This document shows positions 17,001-26,236 of a DNA stretch of 64,000 nucleotides, piece after piece. The notes beneath the pieces are model-generated. The model was not told where the DNA came from. It made no database searches and worked only from the letters and a program-made list of their open reading frames with translations. The first letter of the stretch is position 1, and every line of letters starts with the position of its first letter. Position numbers and translations under genes: made by a program. This DNA is from Gammaproteobacteria bacterium (GTDB lineage Bacteria > Pseudomonadota > Gammaproteobacteria > Arenicellales > JAANXG01), in NCBI GenBank assembly GCA_024638505.1, contig JAHEKE010000003.1, positions 1-64,000 on the forward strand. The letters are read 5' to 3'.

Positions 17001-18065
17001 ATGAGCACAAACGTATTGAGTCAGCCGACCTTCTTAAGATTGAGGATAACTCCGCTTACGCGGCGGCGAATCGACAGCTTCAAAGCAAACAAACGCGGTT
17101 ACTGGTCGCTGTGGTTGTTTCTGCTGATGTTTGTTTTTACCCTGGTTGCCGAATTTGTAGCCAACGACAAGCCATTTCTGGTCAATTACCGCGGTGATTT
17201 CTACAGCCCGGTGCTGAAAGCTTACCCGGAGACCGCGTTCGGTGGTGAGTTCGAGACCGAGGCAGATTACCGCGATCCCTTCGTAGCAGAGCTTATCAAC
17301 CGACATGGCTGGATGCTGTGGCCTCTGATTCGCTACGACCACCGCACCGTGGCATGGGATTTGCCAGTACCCGCGCCCTCACCCCCGGACGCCCAGCACT
17401 GGCTGGGCACTGACGATCAGGCCCGTGACGTGGTGGCGCGGGTAGTTTACGGCTTCCGCATCTCGGTTTTGTTTGGCTTCAGCCTCACCGTTATCAGTGC
17501 CGTAATCGGGGTATCGGCTGGAGCGGTGCAGGGATATTTCGGCGGCTGGCTCGATTTGTTGTTTCAGCGATTCATTGAAGTCTGGTCCGGACTGCCCACG
17601 CTCTATTTGCTAATCATCCTGGCCAGCATCGTTGAGCCTAATTTCTGGTGGTTACTGGGCCTGCTGCTGCTGTTCAGCTGGATGGGGTTTGTCGGTGTGG
17701 TGCGGGCAGAGTTTCTGCGCGCAAGGAATTTTGACTATGTGCGCGCCGCCAGGGCGCTGGGGGTTGGGAATCTAACCATCATGTTGCGTCACGTGCTGCC
17801 AAACGCGATGGTTGCGACCCTCACCTTCATACCTTTTATTCTTGCCGGTTCGGTTACGGTTCTGACTTCGCTCGATTTTTTGGGGATAGGTTTGCCGCCC
17901 GGTTCGGCTTCTCTGGGCGAGCTGTTGGCACAGGGTAAAGCCAACCTGCAGGCGCCCTGGTTAGGTTTGACCGGATTCTTTGTGATCGCTCTAATGCTGA
18001 GTTTGTTGATTTTTATAGGTGAAGCAGTGCGCGATGCGTTTGATCCGCGTAAACATCTAGGATGA
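17001..18065 (+). CDS. yejE: Peptide ABC transporter permease YejE
   Basis: A 354-residue DppC-type permease. The N terminus (RRRIDSFKANKRGYWSLWLF) and a long periplasmic loop containing RYDHRTVAWDLPVPAPSPPD are YejE features. The EAA loop reads YVRAARALGVGNLTIMLRHV. It overlaps yejF by 4 nt (ATGA). Confidence 0.94.
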   Translation: MSTNVLSQPTFLRLRITPLTRRRIDSFKANKRGYWSLWLFLLMFVFTLVAEFVANDKPFLVNYRGDFYSPVLKAYPETAFGGEFETEADYRDPFVAELINRHGWMLWPLIRYDHRTVAWDLPVPAPSPPDAQHWLGTDDQARDVVARVVYGFRISVLFGFSLTVISAVIGVSAGAVQGYFGGWLDLLFQRFIEVWSGLPTLYLLIILASIVEPNFWWLLGLLLLFSWMGFVGVVRAEFLRARNFDYVRAARALGVGNLTIMLRHVLPNAMVATLTFIPFILAGSVTVLTSLDFLGIGLPPGSASLGELLAQGKANLQAPWLGLTGFFVIALMLSLLIFIGEAVRDAFDPRKHLG

Positions 18066-19714
18066 GCGCCAGTATGACCGCAGCTTCGACCAAACCCTTG
18101 CTCGAGCTGAGCGACCTTTGCGTTAGCTTCCGTTCGGCCTACGGTGAAAGCCAAGCCGTTCGACGAGTCTCGTTTCAAATCGATCAAAGTCAAACCGTAG
18201 CGCTAGTCGGGGAAAGCGGTTCAGGTAAGTCAGTGACCGCGCTTTCCATCATGCAGCTTTTGCCGTATCCGACTGCATTCCACCCCGGTGGCAGCATCAA
18301 ATTTAAAGGTGAGGAACTGATGGGTGCAGATGCATCGACTATGCAGCGTGTACGTGGTGATTGGATAAGCATGATATTTCAAGAACCCATGACTTCATTG
18401 AATCCTTTGCATAAAGTCGAAAAGCAGATCAACGAAACTCTAATCCTGCACAAAGGTCTGACCGAAGCGCAAGCTCGAAGCCGAACCTTGGAGTTACTGC
18501 GGCTGGTACAGATACGGGATCCGGAAGACCGCCTGCAGTCCTATCCACATCAGCTATCCGGCGGGCAGCGTCAGCGCGTCATGATTGCCATGGCGCTGGC
18601 AAACGAGCCTGATTTATTGATTGCAGACGAACCAACCACGGCTCTGGATGTGACTATTCAGGCACAGATATTGATGCTGCTTAAAGATGTGAAGAACCGG
18701 CTGGGCATGTCTATGCTGCTTATCACCCATGATCTGACAATTGTGCGTAAGGTCGCGGACTACGTATGCGTTATGTGCGATGGGCAAATCGTCGAACACG
18801 GAACTAGCGAGAAGATATTCAGATCACCGCAGCACGAATATACGCAGATGTTGCTGTCCGCCGAGTTGGCGGAGCGTGTGCATCCTGACGATCCAAATCC
18901 GGTAGAGGTCATGCGGGCAGAAAATGTGCGCGTCTGGTTCCCCGTACGTCGAGGCATTCTGCGCCGTACAGTCGATCACATCAAGGCCGTTGACGATGTA
19001 TCTATCCGCATCCGCGCTGGGCACACGGTTGGTGTGGTCGGCGAAAGCGGATCCGGTAAAACCACGCTAGCCCTGGCTCTGCTGCGGCTGATCAGCAGCC
19101 GGGGTGCAATTAACTTTAACGGTGTGGCGATCGATCGCATGCTCACCAGGCAACTGAAGCCTTTCCGAAAGCAAATGCAGATCGTTTTCCAGGATCCCTA
19201 CGGCAGCTTGAGTCCGCGCCTGTCGGTTGGGCAGATTATAGCCGAGGGTTTGGAGGCGCACGGATTGGTTCCATCCGAGTCTGAACGTGAGACACGAGTT
19301 ATTGCGGCCCTGCAGGAAGTTGACCTGGATCCCGAGTATCGTTTTCGTTATCCACATGAATTCTCCGGCGGCCAGCGTCAGCGTATCGCTATTGCCCGCG
19401 CCATGATTCTGAAGCCCAGCTTGGTTGTGCTGGATGAGCCGACATCGGCGCTGGATCGATCAGTGCAGATCCAGATCATCGAATTGCTCAGCGGCCTGCA
19501 GCGCGAGTATGGGCTGGCGTACGTATTTATCAGCCATGATTTAAGCGTGGTGCGTGCATTGAGTGATGACCTGATTGTGCTGCGCCAGGGGCGCGTGGTT
19601 GAAAAGGGTCCTGCTGCAAAGGTTTTTCATCAGCCGAGACAGCCCTATACGCAGGCTCTGCTCAAGGCTGCTTTTGATCTGGAGGCAGTGGACAGTGCCG
19701 ATCTTGCCCAGTAG
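18062..19714 (+). CDS. yejF: Peptide ABC transporter dual ATPase YejF
   Basis: A 550-residue protein containing two complete ABC cassettes. The first has Walker A GESGSGKS, signature LSGGQRQR and Walker B LLIADEP; the second has GESGSGKT, FSGGQRQR and LVVLDEP. The OppC-type oligopeptide extension follows each cassette. It supplies both ATPase halves of the importer, so YejABEF is complete within 5.8 kb. Residues and motifs are intact. Confidence 0.95.
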   Translation: MSASMTAASTKPLLELSDLCVSFRSAYGESQAVRRVSFQIDQSQTVALVGESGSGKSVTALSIMQLLPYPTAFHPGGSIKFKGEELMGADASTMQRVRGDWISMIFQEPMTSLNPLHKVEKQINETLILHKGLTEAQARSRTLELLRLVQIRDPEDRLQSYPHQLSGGQRQRVMIAMALANEPDLLIADEPTTALDVTIQAQILMLLKDVKNRLGMSMLLITHDLTIVRKVADYVCVMCDGQIVEHGTSEKIFRSPQHEYTQMLLSAELAERVHPDDPNPVEVMRAENVRVWFPVRRGILRRTVDHIKAVDDVSIRIRAGHTVGVVGESGSGKTTLALALLRLISSRGAINFNGVAIDRMLTRQLKPFRKQMQIVFQDPYGSLSPRLSVGQIIAEGLEAHGLVPSESERETRVIAALQEVDLDPEYRFRYPHEFSGGQRQRIAIARAMILKPSLVVLDEPTSALDRSVQIQIIELLSGLQREYGLAYVFISHDLSVVRALSDDLIVLRQGRVVEKGPAAKVFHQPRQPYTQALLKAAFDLEAVDSADLAQ

Positions 19715-20088
19715 GCGACCTTGGCAAATGATTCCAGCTTCGATAATTACCCTTGTCGCGCTCGGTAGAATCAGTAGCGGTATCGCAGGCTACGCTGCGC
19801 GTATGGGATCCGAGCCTGTCATCAATATTGAAAGACACCATAGCTTGGAACAGACCGTGCGCACCGCCGATGCTGTCGTTATGGCCACGCAGGCTAAGGA
19901 ACCGTTACTATTCGTATATATGATCCCCACTGGTTTCATGTGACTACCCTAGGAGCGGCTCAGCCGGCTTCGCTGCTCAGGGCCTGGTCACGGCCTGGCA
20001 GGTTTATCGGGCAGCCCGCTCGTCTGGGCACTACCGGCTTTGATTTTCTAGCGCAGCCTTTGCCGGACATACAATAAAGTATCAGGAC
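19715..20088 (+). other. 374-nt gap with a possible gene remnant
   Basis: No complete gene was found between yejF and the FHA-protease gene. In one frame about 59 codons stay open from 19896 to a stop at 20077 and read like protein (IYDPHWFHVTTLGAAQPASL, ending FDFLAQPLPDIQ). A TAA stands right before them and no good start exists. This may be the 3' end of a decayed gene; upstream frames are broken. No family was recognised. Confidence 0.3.
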
Positions 20089-21648
20089 ATGCAGAACAGC
20101 CCAGCAACTGTCGAACGCGGCACCGGTGAGGGCAAAACCGCAGTACTCAGATATCTCTCCGGCACGCACCGTGGCCGGGTCGTAGAGCTGCGTGACAAGA
20201 CTATGCATATCATCCGTGGTGCAGAGCCTGATATACGCATTGCGCCCGCCGACGGAGTAATCGAGGCGGACTGCATAGCAACGTTACACCGTTCGGGCAG
20301 CACGTATGAGTTGGAGATAATCGCCGACAACGAGGTATGGGTCAACGGAGAACGCGTCACCAGCAAGGTGCTGGGGTCAGGCGATCTTCTTGAACTAGGG
20401 CACACCGGACCGGTGCTGCGTTTTCGCCTCTATCCCCCTGGCGTCGCGCCGAAAAAAACCCTGGCTGAAGCGTTTTCAGATTCTCTGAACGGAGCGCGAT
20501 CCGATGGCCGTTCAAATATCGGCAAGGCCGGCTGGTTCTTTACCCGCTTTGCCCAAGACCTGGTCACCCAGACCACCCTCTTTTTCCGGCTGGGGGTACT
20601 GCTCTTGATCGCGCTACTGGTAGTGAGCGTGGTCGTGCTGATTGTACAGAGCTACCGATTCGAAAAGCGCTTGTCCACTGAGGCGGTTCGCATCGAGGGT
20701 ATTGCCAACTTATTACAAAAGACTGGGGCCGAGGCCATTAAAAAAAGTGATTTTATACAGCTGCGCAAGCAGGTAGAGGTTCAGCTAGAGCAGGCGGTGC
20801 AGCGGGTTGAGTCGCTGGAGGCGCGTTCGGATATTATTGCGCGCACCTTGGCCAAGGTCACGCCTTCGGTCGCGTTCGTGCAGGGCTCATTCGGCTTCGT
20901 CGATCCCGCAAGCGGGCAACGGCTGCGCTACATCGAATCACCCGAGGGCGTTTATCTGTTCACCTTGGATGAGCGTGCCGCCCTGGTCGAACTTCCGTTT
21001 ACCGGTACCGCGTTTGCAGTAAACGGTGAGCGTATTTTGCTGACCAATAAACATGTAGCCGAACCCTGGCTGGCGGATGAGCGGGCAAAGATGCCTGATG
21101 AGCATGGTTTGCGCCCGATGATTGTCAAAATGAGAGCCTTTTTTCCGGGAATAGCGGAACCCGTTGATGTTGACCACCTCAAGTCAGATGATGCAGTCGA
21201 CCTTGCTCTGCTACAGGCTCGAGCCAGCATAGACAACATAACCGTTCTTGAGTTTGTCACCGACAAACCAAAGCCCGGCGATGAGGTTCTGGTCGTGGGC
21301 TATCCGCTGGGCATGGCGGGAATGCTGGCGCGGGCAAAGCCTCAATTCATTGAAGAAATCAGCAGCAATGCGGACGTGGACTTCTGGTCTGTTGGCGAAG
21401 GGCTGTCGGCCGCAGGCTACATCAAGCCGCTGGCGAGTCGTGGTATCGTCAGCCAGCTATCGGACCACTACGTCGTCTTTGATGCGGAAACCGCCATCGG
21501 TGGCAGCGGTGGGCCCGTGCTTAATCTTGATGGCGGCGTCGTCGGTATTAATACCGCGGTGGTAAAGGGTTTCGGTGGATCCAATCTGGGGGTGCTGTCT
21601 ATTTTTGCCGAACGACTGCTCAAACAAGCTGCGCCAGCTGATGAGTAA
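20089..21648 (+). CDS. FHA domain - transmembrane - trypsin-like protease
   Basis: A 519-residue protein with an unusual layout. A cytoplasmic FHA-like domain (about 15-115; RYLSGTHRGRVVELRDKTMHI at its start and GDLLELGHTGPVLRF at its end) would bind phosphothreonine. One transmembrane helix (about 165-187) and a coiled-coil stalk (190-255) follow, then a trypsin-fold domain with catalytic residues H322 (TNKHVAE), D371 (AVDLALL) and S473 (GGSGGP). The protease would be periplasmic, making this a candidate device linking cytoplasmic phosphorylation to envelope proteolysis (inference). There is no PDZ domain. It stands alone between the yej operon and the cNMP-fold genes. Confidence 0.88.
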   Translation: MQNSPATVERGTGEGKTAVLRYLSGTHRGRVVELRDKTMHIIRGAEPDIRIAPADGVIEADCIATLHRSGSTYELEIIADNEVWVNGERVTSKVLGSGDLLELGHTGPVLRFRLYPPGVAPKKTLAEAFSDSLNGARSDGRSNIGKAGWFFTRFAQDLVTQTTLFFRLGVLLLIALLVVSVVVLIVQSYRFEKRLSTEAVRIEGIANLLQKTGAEAIKKSDFIQLRKQVEVQLEQAVQRVESLEARSDIIARTLAKVTPSVAFVQGSFGFVDPASGQRLRYIESPEGVYLFTLDERAALVELPFTGTAFAVNGERILLTNKHVAEPWLADERAKMPDEHGLRPMIVKMRAFFPGIAEPVDVDHLKSDDAVDLALLQARASIDNITVLEFVTDKPKPGDEVLVVGYPLGMAGMLARAKPQFIEEISSNADVDFWSVGEGLSAAGYIKPLASRGIVSQLSDHYVVFDAETAIGGSGGPVLNLDGGVVGINTAVVKGFGGSNLGVLSIFAERLLKQAAPADE

Positions 21649-21677
21649 AATTTTTAGCTAGTAGGCACCGTGATACA

Positions 21678-21691
21678 TTGATCTGCATCAA
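21678..21691 (+). promoter_or_regulatory. FNR/ANR box, perfect
   Basis: TTGAT-CTGC-ATCAA matches the FNR consensus exactly. It lies in the 92-nt gap before the first cNMP-fold gene, centre 56.5 nt from its ATG. At -41.5 it would allow a leader of about 15 nt. Confidence 0.7.
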
Positions 21692-21740
21692 TCAAGCGTT
21701 TTTCGCTCAGGTTAGAATCTTGGTCAGGGCTTAAAAAGAT

Positions 21741-22268
21741 ATGACACCTGACCAAATCAAGCAGCTGTTCCCAGTTTTTACAAAAGCCTCGTCGAAAGAC
21801 CTGGAGCATCTGCTCGACGCGGCGTCAATGCGCGATATTCCGGCGGGGAAGGATGTTATCTCCGCTGGAGTGGAGAGTAACAGCGTACATTTAATCTGCT
21901 CGGGATCGGTCCGGGTTAGTCTGGAAGCAGGCGATGAGTGCACGATACTGGGCGACTTCGGCCCCGGACAGTGGATTGGTGAAATGGGTATGATTGAACC
22001 GGCAATCGCAGTAGCTCGAGTTACCGCTATTCAGGATTGCGCCGTACTGCGGCTGTCGCACGATAGTTTTATGGCGCTGCGCCGACAATGTCCTACTTTG
22101 ACCAGTATTTTGCTGCAGCTGTTTTCCAGCGATCTGGCGAAACGCCTCAGAGCGACGATCCAATTCATTGACGGTGAAATTACGGATTCCGATATGAAAA
22201 CCAAGAAACGCTGGTACACCGAGGTGGCCAAAAACTTGTTGGGAATGGCTGCAAGGATTGGGGCGTGA
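21741..22268 (+). CDS. Cyclic-nucleotide-binding-fold protein without HTH (1)
   Basis: A 175-residue CRP-type beta-roll (DIPAGKDVISAGVESNSVHL, then FGPGQWIGEMGMIEP) followed by a helical tail. The DNA-binding winged helix of CRP/FNR is absent. In the phosphate-binding cassette GEMG is kept, but the arginine that binds cyclic phosphate appears replaced (EPAIAVARVTA), so cAMP binding is doubtful. It is preceded by a perfect FNR box and followed after 3 nt by a second protein of the same type. It may sense another ligand or act as a partner protein. Confidence 0.82.
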   Translation: MTPDQIKQLFPVFTKASSKDLEHLLDAASMRDIPAGKDVISAGVESNSVHLICSGSVRVSLEAGDECTILGDFGPGQWIGEMGMIEPAIAVARVTAIQDCAVLRLSHDSFMALRRQCPTLTSILLQLFSSDLAKRLRATIQFIDGEITDSDMKTKKRWYTEVAKNLLGMAARIGA

Positions 22269-22271
22269 AAA

Positions 22272-22757
22272 ATGGATCTGGCTGAATTCTTACAGTGTGA
22301 ATCGACGTTTGCGGATTTCACCCAGGCGGAGCTGGCGGTGCTTGAGCGTGCCCTGCGCGTTGATCGTTTCCCGCCAGGCCGCGTTCTGTTGAAAGAAGGA
22401 CAGAAAGATGCAAACCTGTTTATCCTGATGGAGGGAGAGATACAGGTGTCGCGCAAACGCACGAGTGGTCGAGGCATCGATGATCTTGGAACGATTCGCC
22501 CAGGCGAGGTGTTCGGTGTGCAGTCGCTTATCGACGATCATCCCAGATACTCCAGCTGTCGAACCATCACCGCCGTGACTACAGCATCACTGCCGAAGAC
22601 TGCCTTCAATCTGCTATACAATTCACATCTCGCGCTGGCAGAGCATTTCCAATACATGGTAGCCAGGCAGCTGGTCCGGCAGCTTCGCCAACTTGATCTG
22701 GCTGTTTTGCACGCTACTCATGAGGGAGAAGTCGGCCCTTTACACAACGTGGTATAA
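22272..22757 (+). CDS. Cyclic-nucleotide-binding-fold protein without HTH (2)
   Basis: A 161-residue beta-roll protein (RFPPGRVLLKEGQKDANLFI, then IRPGEVFGVQSLIDD) with a C-terminal helix and no HTH. The cassette glutamate is replaced by glycine (GEVFGVQ) although an arginine follows (CRTITA). It lies 3 nt after its paralogue. The two share only fold-level similarity by eye and could form a heterodimer. Confidence 0.82.
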   Translation: MDLAEFLQCESTFADFTQAELAVLERALRVDRFPPGRVLLKEGQKDANLFILMEGEIQVSRKRTSGRGIDDLGTIRPGEVFGVQSLIDDHPRYSSCRTITAVTTASLPKTAFNLLYNSHLALAEHFQYMVARQLVRQLRQLDLAVLHATHEGEVGPLHNVV

Positions 22758-22793
22758 GTTCGCTCAGCCCGGGGCGACAGCCTGTCCGCTCGG

Positions 22794-23963
22794 TCAGGGC
22801 AGAACCAGGTAGCCGGCCGGCGCTAAACTGGTGGCCAGCATAACCGTGTTGATATCGAAATGGTCAATCCAAGTAGGGCTGCGCTGATGGCCTGGATCCA
22901 GCCAGAACGCCTCAATATCACTGGCCAATCCGCGATACTTTGCAAGCGTAGATAGCTGGGCCGATAACTTGCGACTATCGGGAAAAGCGGCAGAGTGTTG
23001 CCGGATAACCTGCGATAAGGTCTCCATGGCCCGCACCCCGATGGACAGGCCCAGTTCACGGAACGCAAGTCTTTGCCGTGCAGAACGGGCGAGATGGCCC
23101 ACATGCGCGAACATATGCAGACCGACTTCCGCATCTCGCAGCAACGCTGCCAGCCTGTCAGCTTCTTGTACCTGCGCCTCGACCATGAGCTGGGCCAGCC
23201 TGCAGGCATCGGTCAGGACACCGCCGATTCCCAGCGCGTCGCTGGTCACCCAATTCATGCCCGTACACATGGTGGATAACTCTGAGATCTCTCGATCGAG
23301 GCTGATCCCCGAGCGCACGTCTTTATCGATTTCGGCAGTAGCCTGCAGCTGGGTGTAGGTTATTAATCCATCCAAGGGATCGTGCTGGCCCATGGAACGG
23401 ACCAGGGGGTAAGACAGGTCGATACTCATTTTCCAGTACAGCTGTTTCTTTCCACCGGTCGGCGGGGTGAAGGAGAAACCTGCATAGGCCGCCTGGGCGA
23501 GTTCCAAAGCCCATAGGTTAAAGCAATCATCTGCAACAAGCCTGGTGGTTACGTTAAGCGCGTGCATCCACCTGGTGAGATAATGAAAGTACTGGCCGTC
23601 TCTATCCCATTCCAGGTCATGATCAATGGGCTCGTCTGGTTTGCGTTCGGCCATTTTTTTTCCGATGCGCAATCCACCCCGCGTGGGATGCTGTTTACCC
23701 GAATCTTCGTCAAGGCCGCTGATCCAACCTGTGCGCGAATCGTTGACACCGTATTGTCCCAGGATGACGTGCACCTGATCGATTAGCTTGAGCGCCGTAC
23801 TCAAATACCGTTTCTTGCCGCTCAGACGGTATAGTTCGAGATAGTTGCAAACTGCAAAAGCATCGGTCCACAGGTAGCGCTGGGGCGGTTGCGCGTCGTC
23901 GAGCAGGCCAGTGCGTTGGCCAAACGCCGTCATGATCTCTTCTGCCGCCAGCGTTTTATTCAT
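22794..23963 (-). CDS. Uncharacterised all-helical protein, possible six-hairpin toroid
   Basis: A 389-residue soluble protein without a signal peptide. Repeating helical pairs with aromatic and acidic residues (YLWTDAFAVCNYLELYRLSG, LEWDRDGQYFHYLTRWMHAL) resemble alpha/alpha six-hairpin glycosidase folds. No catalytic signature could be assigned. GGAGG lies 6 nt before the ATG. It is transcribed away from the cNMP-fold genes and toward them, in line with the downstream-facing Hsp20 gene. I do not know its function. Confidence 0.75.
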   Translation of the reverse strand: MNKTLAAEEIMTAFGQRTGLLDDAQPPQRYLWTDAFAVCNYLELYRLSGKKRYLSTALKLIDQVHVILGQYGVNDSRTGWISGLDEDSGKQHPTRGGLRIGKKMAERKPDEPIDHDLEWDRDGQYFHYLTRWMHALNVTTRLVADDCFNLWALELAQAAYAGFSFTPPTGGKKQLYWKMSIDLSYPLVRSMGQHDPLDGLITYTQLQATAEIDKDVRSGISLDREISELSTMCTGMNWVTSDALGIGGVLTDACRLAQLMVEAQVQEADRLAALLRDAEVGLHMFAHVGHLARSARQRLAFRELGLSIGVRAMETLSQVIRQHSAAFPDSRKLSAQLSTLAKYRGLASDIEAFWLDPGHQRSPTWIDHFDINTVMLATSLAPAGYLVLP

Positions 23964-24035
23964 TTACGCCTCCGCTTATTCAACGGCCGACAGTTTTGAG
24001 GATTAGGGCGAAGAATGCATTCTCACCGGCGGGCC

Positions 24036-24503
24036 TCAGGCGCTGGTAATGGGTATTTTTTTTGCTTCACCTTTGTCGCTGGGGGTGCGCGGTACCGTGA
24101 CGGTTAACACGCCCTTGCTGAACTTTGCCTGCACTTTTTCCTGGTCAACATTAGCCGGCAGGGTAAAGCTGCGCTCAAAGCGGCCGAATCTGCGCTCTTT
24201 GAACACATAGTCTTCGTTTTCTTCTTCCCTTTCATCCTGCTTTTCCCCACGAATGATCAGTCGATCAGCGTCGATGGTTACTTCCACATCGTTCTCATCC
24301 ATGCCGGCGAGCTCGAGGCTGTAAGTCAGCGCATTTCCCCTCTCAGACAGGTCCGTATCCGGAGTTACACCGTGCAGAGATTTACCGGAGACGCCGTGAT
24401 GGTGCTGACCGATTCTCTCCCACATGTCCTCCAGTAAATCGGAAATCCGTTGGCGGAAAGTTTCTTTCGTTTCCTCGACTTTTACAACTTTAGGGTCAAC
24501 CAT
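24036..24503 (-). CDS. Small heat-shock protein, Hsp20 family (1)
   Basis: An ATP-independent holdase chaperone of about 155 residues. The alpha-crystallin domain runs from LTYSLELAGMDENDVEVTID to FSKGVLTVTVPRT; the C-terminal anchoring motif is IPI. The N-terminal arm is helical and charged. The ATG at 24503 is favoured by GAGG 6-7 nt upstream; a GTG two codons earlier is in frame. The 255-nt region upstream shows no clear FNR box and no other gene. Confidence 0.93.
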   Translation of the reverse strand: MVDPKVVKVEETKETFRQRISDLLEDMWERIGQHHHGVSGKSLHGVTPDTDLSERGNALTYSLELAGMDENDVEVTIDADRLIIRGEKQDEREEENEDYVFKERRFGRFERSFTLPANVDQEKVQAKFSKGVLTVTVPRTPSDKGEAKKIPITSA

Positions 24504-24764
24504 AAACACCTCGATCTCGATGAGTTCAAGCCAGGGGTCATTGTACCGTCTATATTACATTACGACGGTTCCCGCAAAACAGGTGTTTGAGCGCTCGTTA
24601 AGGGGTGTTTCTGGCGCTTGATGATTGATCGCCTCCCCGTGCGCAGGGATGGATGTCAGCATAGATTCGGGGTGTCGGGACCGTGTCTCGTCAGCCTGCG
24701 TGCTCAGGCCAGCGGATCATCAATTCGAAGCGTGTTCGAACTTATAGGAAAAGGTAAATCGCGA

Positions 24765-25067
24765 TCACTTAGGCCCCGTTTTCCGCTCCATACTTTCAAC
24801 GAGATTTTCCAATCGCTGGGCAACTGCATCCCATACCCCCATTGGGCCGGCCTTATCTAGTGCTTTTTTTGCCCAGTATTCCGGAGTTTTCTTCACCTGT
24901 TGAATATGCTCGTACAGCTGCTCGCGATCCCGTTTCACTTCCTCCAGTTCCGCATCAACGTCTTGATCCCCCGCTTTCCGCGTGCGCTGCAGCAATTCGT
25001 CGATGTGTTTCAAGCGCGATTCGTGCTCCCGGATATGCTGCTCTACCAGCTCATTGATATGAGTCAT
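24765..25067 (-). CDS. Small helical coiled-coil protein
   Basis: A 100-residue highly charged protein. Residues 1-60 are a heptad-rich helix (HINELVEQHIREHESRLKHI) followed by WAKKALDKAGPMGVWDAVAQ and another helix. There is no signal peptide and no known family was recognised. AGGA lies 11 nt before the ATG. An FNR-type box is centred 72.5 nt upstream, so it is likely a member of the low-oxygen regulon alongside Hsp20, perhaps as a cochaperone or dormancy factor (inference). Confidence 0.75.
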   Translation of the reverse strand: MTHINELVEQHIREHESRLKHIDELLQRTRKAGDQDVDAELEEVKRDREQLYEHIQQVKKTPEYWAKKALDKAGPMGVWDAVAQRLENLVESMERKTGPK

Positions 25068-25132
25068 GCTTTACCGATCCTGTTTTTGTAACTCTGGTAT
25101 GCACAGTCAATCACAAGTGACCGACACTTGCA

Positions 25133-25146
25133 TTGATATGGATCAT
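25133..25146 (-). promoter_or_regulatory. FNR/ANR-type box (one mismatch)
   Basis: TTGAT-ATGG-ATCAT, one base off consensus. Centred 72.5 nt from the start at 25067; activation at -41.5 would give a leader of about 31 nt. Confidence 0.6.
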
Positions 25147-25201
25147 AAAGCCTTGCGTGGAACGGTGTTATGACTCAATCCTGTTACAGGTCAGTGAAAA
25201 A

Positions 25202-26065
25202 CTAGAGCAAATTTAAAGGTATCTTTAGATAGCATACGCCATTTTCTTCTGCTGGTGGGAAATGCCCTGCGCGCATATTTACCTGTACTGACGGCAGAAT
25301 GAGGGTTGGCATTGGTAGGGTTTTATCCCGTGCTCTGCGCATTTTGACGAACTCCTCTTCGCTCACCCCCTTGTGTACATGTACGTTGCTGTCCTGCTCG
25401 GCAGCGACTGTCGTTTCCCACGCGTAGTCATCTCGCCCGGGCGCTTTATAGTCATGGCACATGAACAAGCGCGTGTCCCGCGGTAGAGAGAGCAGCTTGC
25501 GGATGGAGCGATACAGAATCCGAGCGTCCCCACCCGGAAAATCGGCGCGCGCGGTGCCGTAATCTGGCATAAACAGCGTATCGCCGACGAAGGCGGTGTC
25601 GCCGACCAGATAGGTCAAGCAGGCAGGTGTGTGTCCGGGGGTGTGAATAGTTTTAGCATGTAGCCCGCCAATATGAAAGTCCTCGCCGTCTTGAAACAGG
25701 TGGTCGAACTGGGATCCGTCAGTGCAAAACGATTCTTCCGCATGAAAAATTTTCTTAAATATCCGCTGCACGTCTTTGATGTGTTCACCGATACCGATGC
25801 GACCGCCCAATTGCTCTTGCAGATAGGGAGCGGCGCTCAGGTGGTCGGCATGGGCGTGGGTTTCGAGTATCCATTCAGTGCTCAGGCCTTTTTGCCTCAC
25901 GTACGCGACGATGCGGTCGGCGGATTCGGTTGCGCTGCGGCCTGACTTGTAATCGTAGTCCAGCACTGAATCGATAATGGCGCAGCCGTACGTTTTTGTC
26001 TCCGACACAACGTAGGAGACGGTGTTCGTAGTCTCATCAAAAAAGGCTTTGATGTCTGGATTCAT
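25202..26065 (-). CDS. MBL-fold hydrolase, persulfide-dioxygenase-like
   Basis: A 287-residue metallo-beta-lactamase-fold protein. Metal ligands are THAHADHL, HTPGHTPAC, the Asp in VGDTLFMPDYGTARADFPGG and CHDY. The DYGTARADFPGG segment resembles ETHE1/Blh-type enzymes, which oxidise glutathione persulfide with an iron centre, better than glyoxalase II. It lacks a fused rhodanese domain. No Shine-Dalgarno is seen before the ATG. It is followed by the coiled-coil gene after 134 nt and preceded by Hsp20 (2) after 171 nt. A role in sulfide detoxification is plausible. Confidence 0.87.
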   Translation of the reverse strand: MNPDIKAFFDETTNTVSYVVSETKTYGCAIIDSVLDYDYKSGRSATESADRIVAYVRQKGLSTEWILETHAHADHLSAAPYLQEQLGGRIGIGEHIKDVQRIFKKIFHAEESFCTDGSQFDHLFQDGEDFHIGGLHAKTIHTPGHTPACLTYLVGDTAFVGDTLFMPDYGTARADFPGGDARILYRSIRKLLSLPRDTRLFMCHDYKAPGRDDYAWETTVAAEQDSNVHVHKGVSEEEFVKMRRARDKTLPMPTLILPSVQVNMRAGHFPPAEENGVCYLKIPLNLL

Positions 26066-26236
26066 TCGGTAGTGAATAATTCTATAAAGGACACGCAGGC
26101 TGAACCGAACTGTATGCAGTACGGAGAATTCCGGCAGCCACAGCCTAAAGTACGGGCCACTCTCCTAGCCGAGCCCAGGTACCGCCGCCATTTTCACCAG
26201 GTGCCGGTGAGCAAACCGCCGGCAGCAGGAATTACT

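Noticed and set aside
24590-24640. TTGATGATTGATC upstream of the first Hsp20 gene as an FNR box
   Set aside because: The half-sites are direct rather than inverted and the 5-4-5 spacing is not met.
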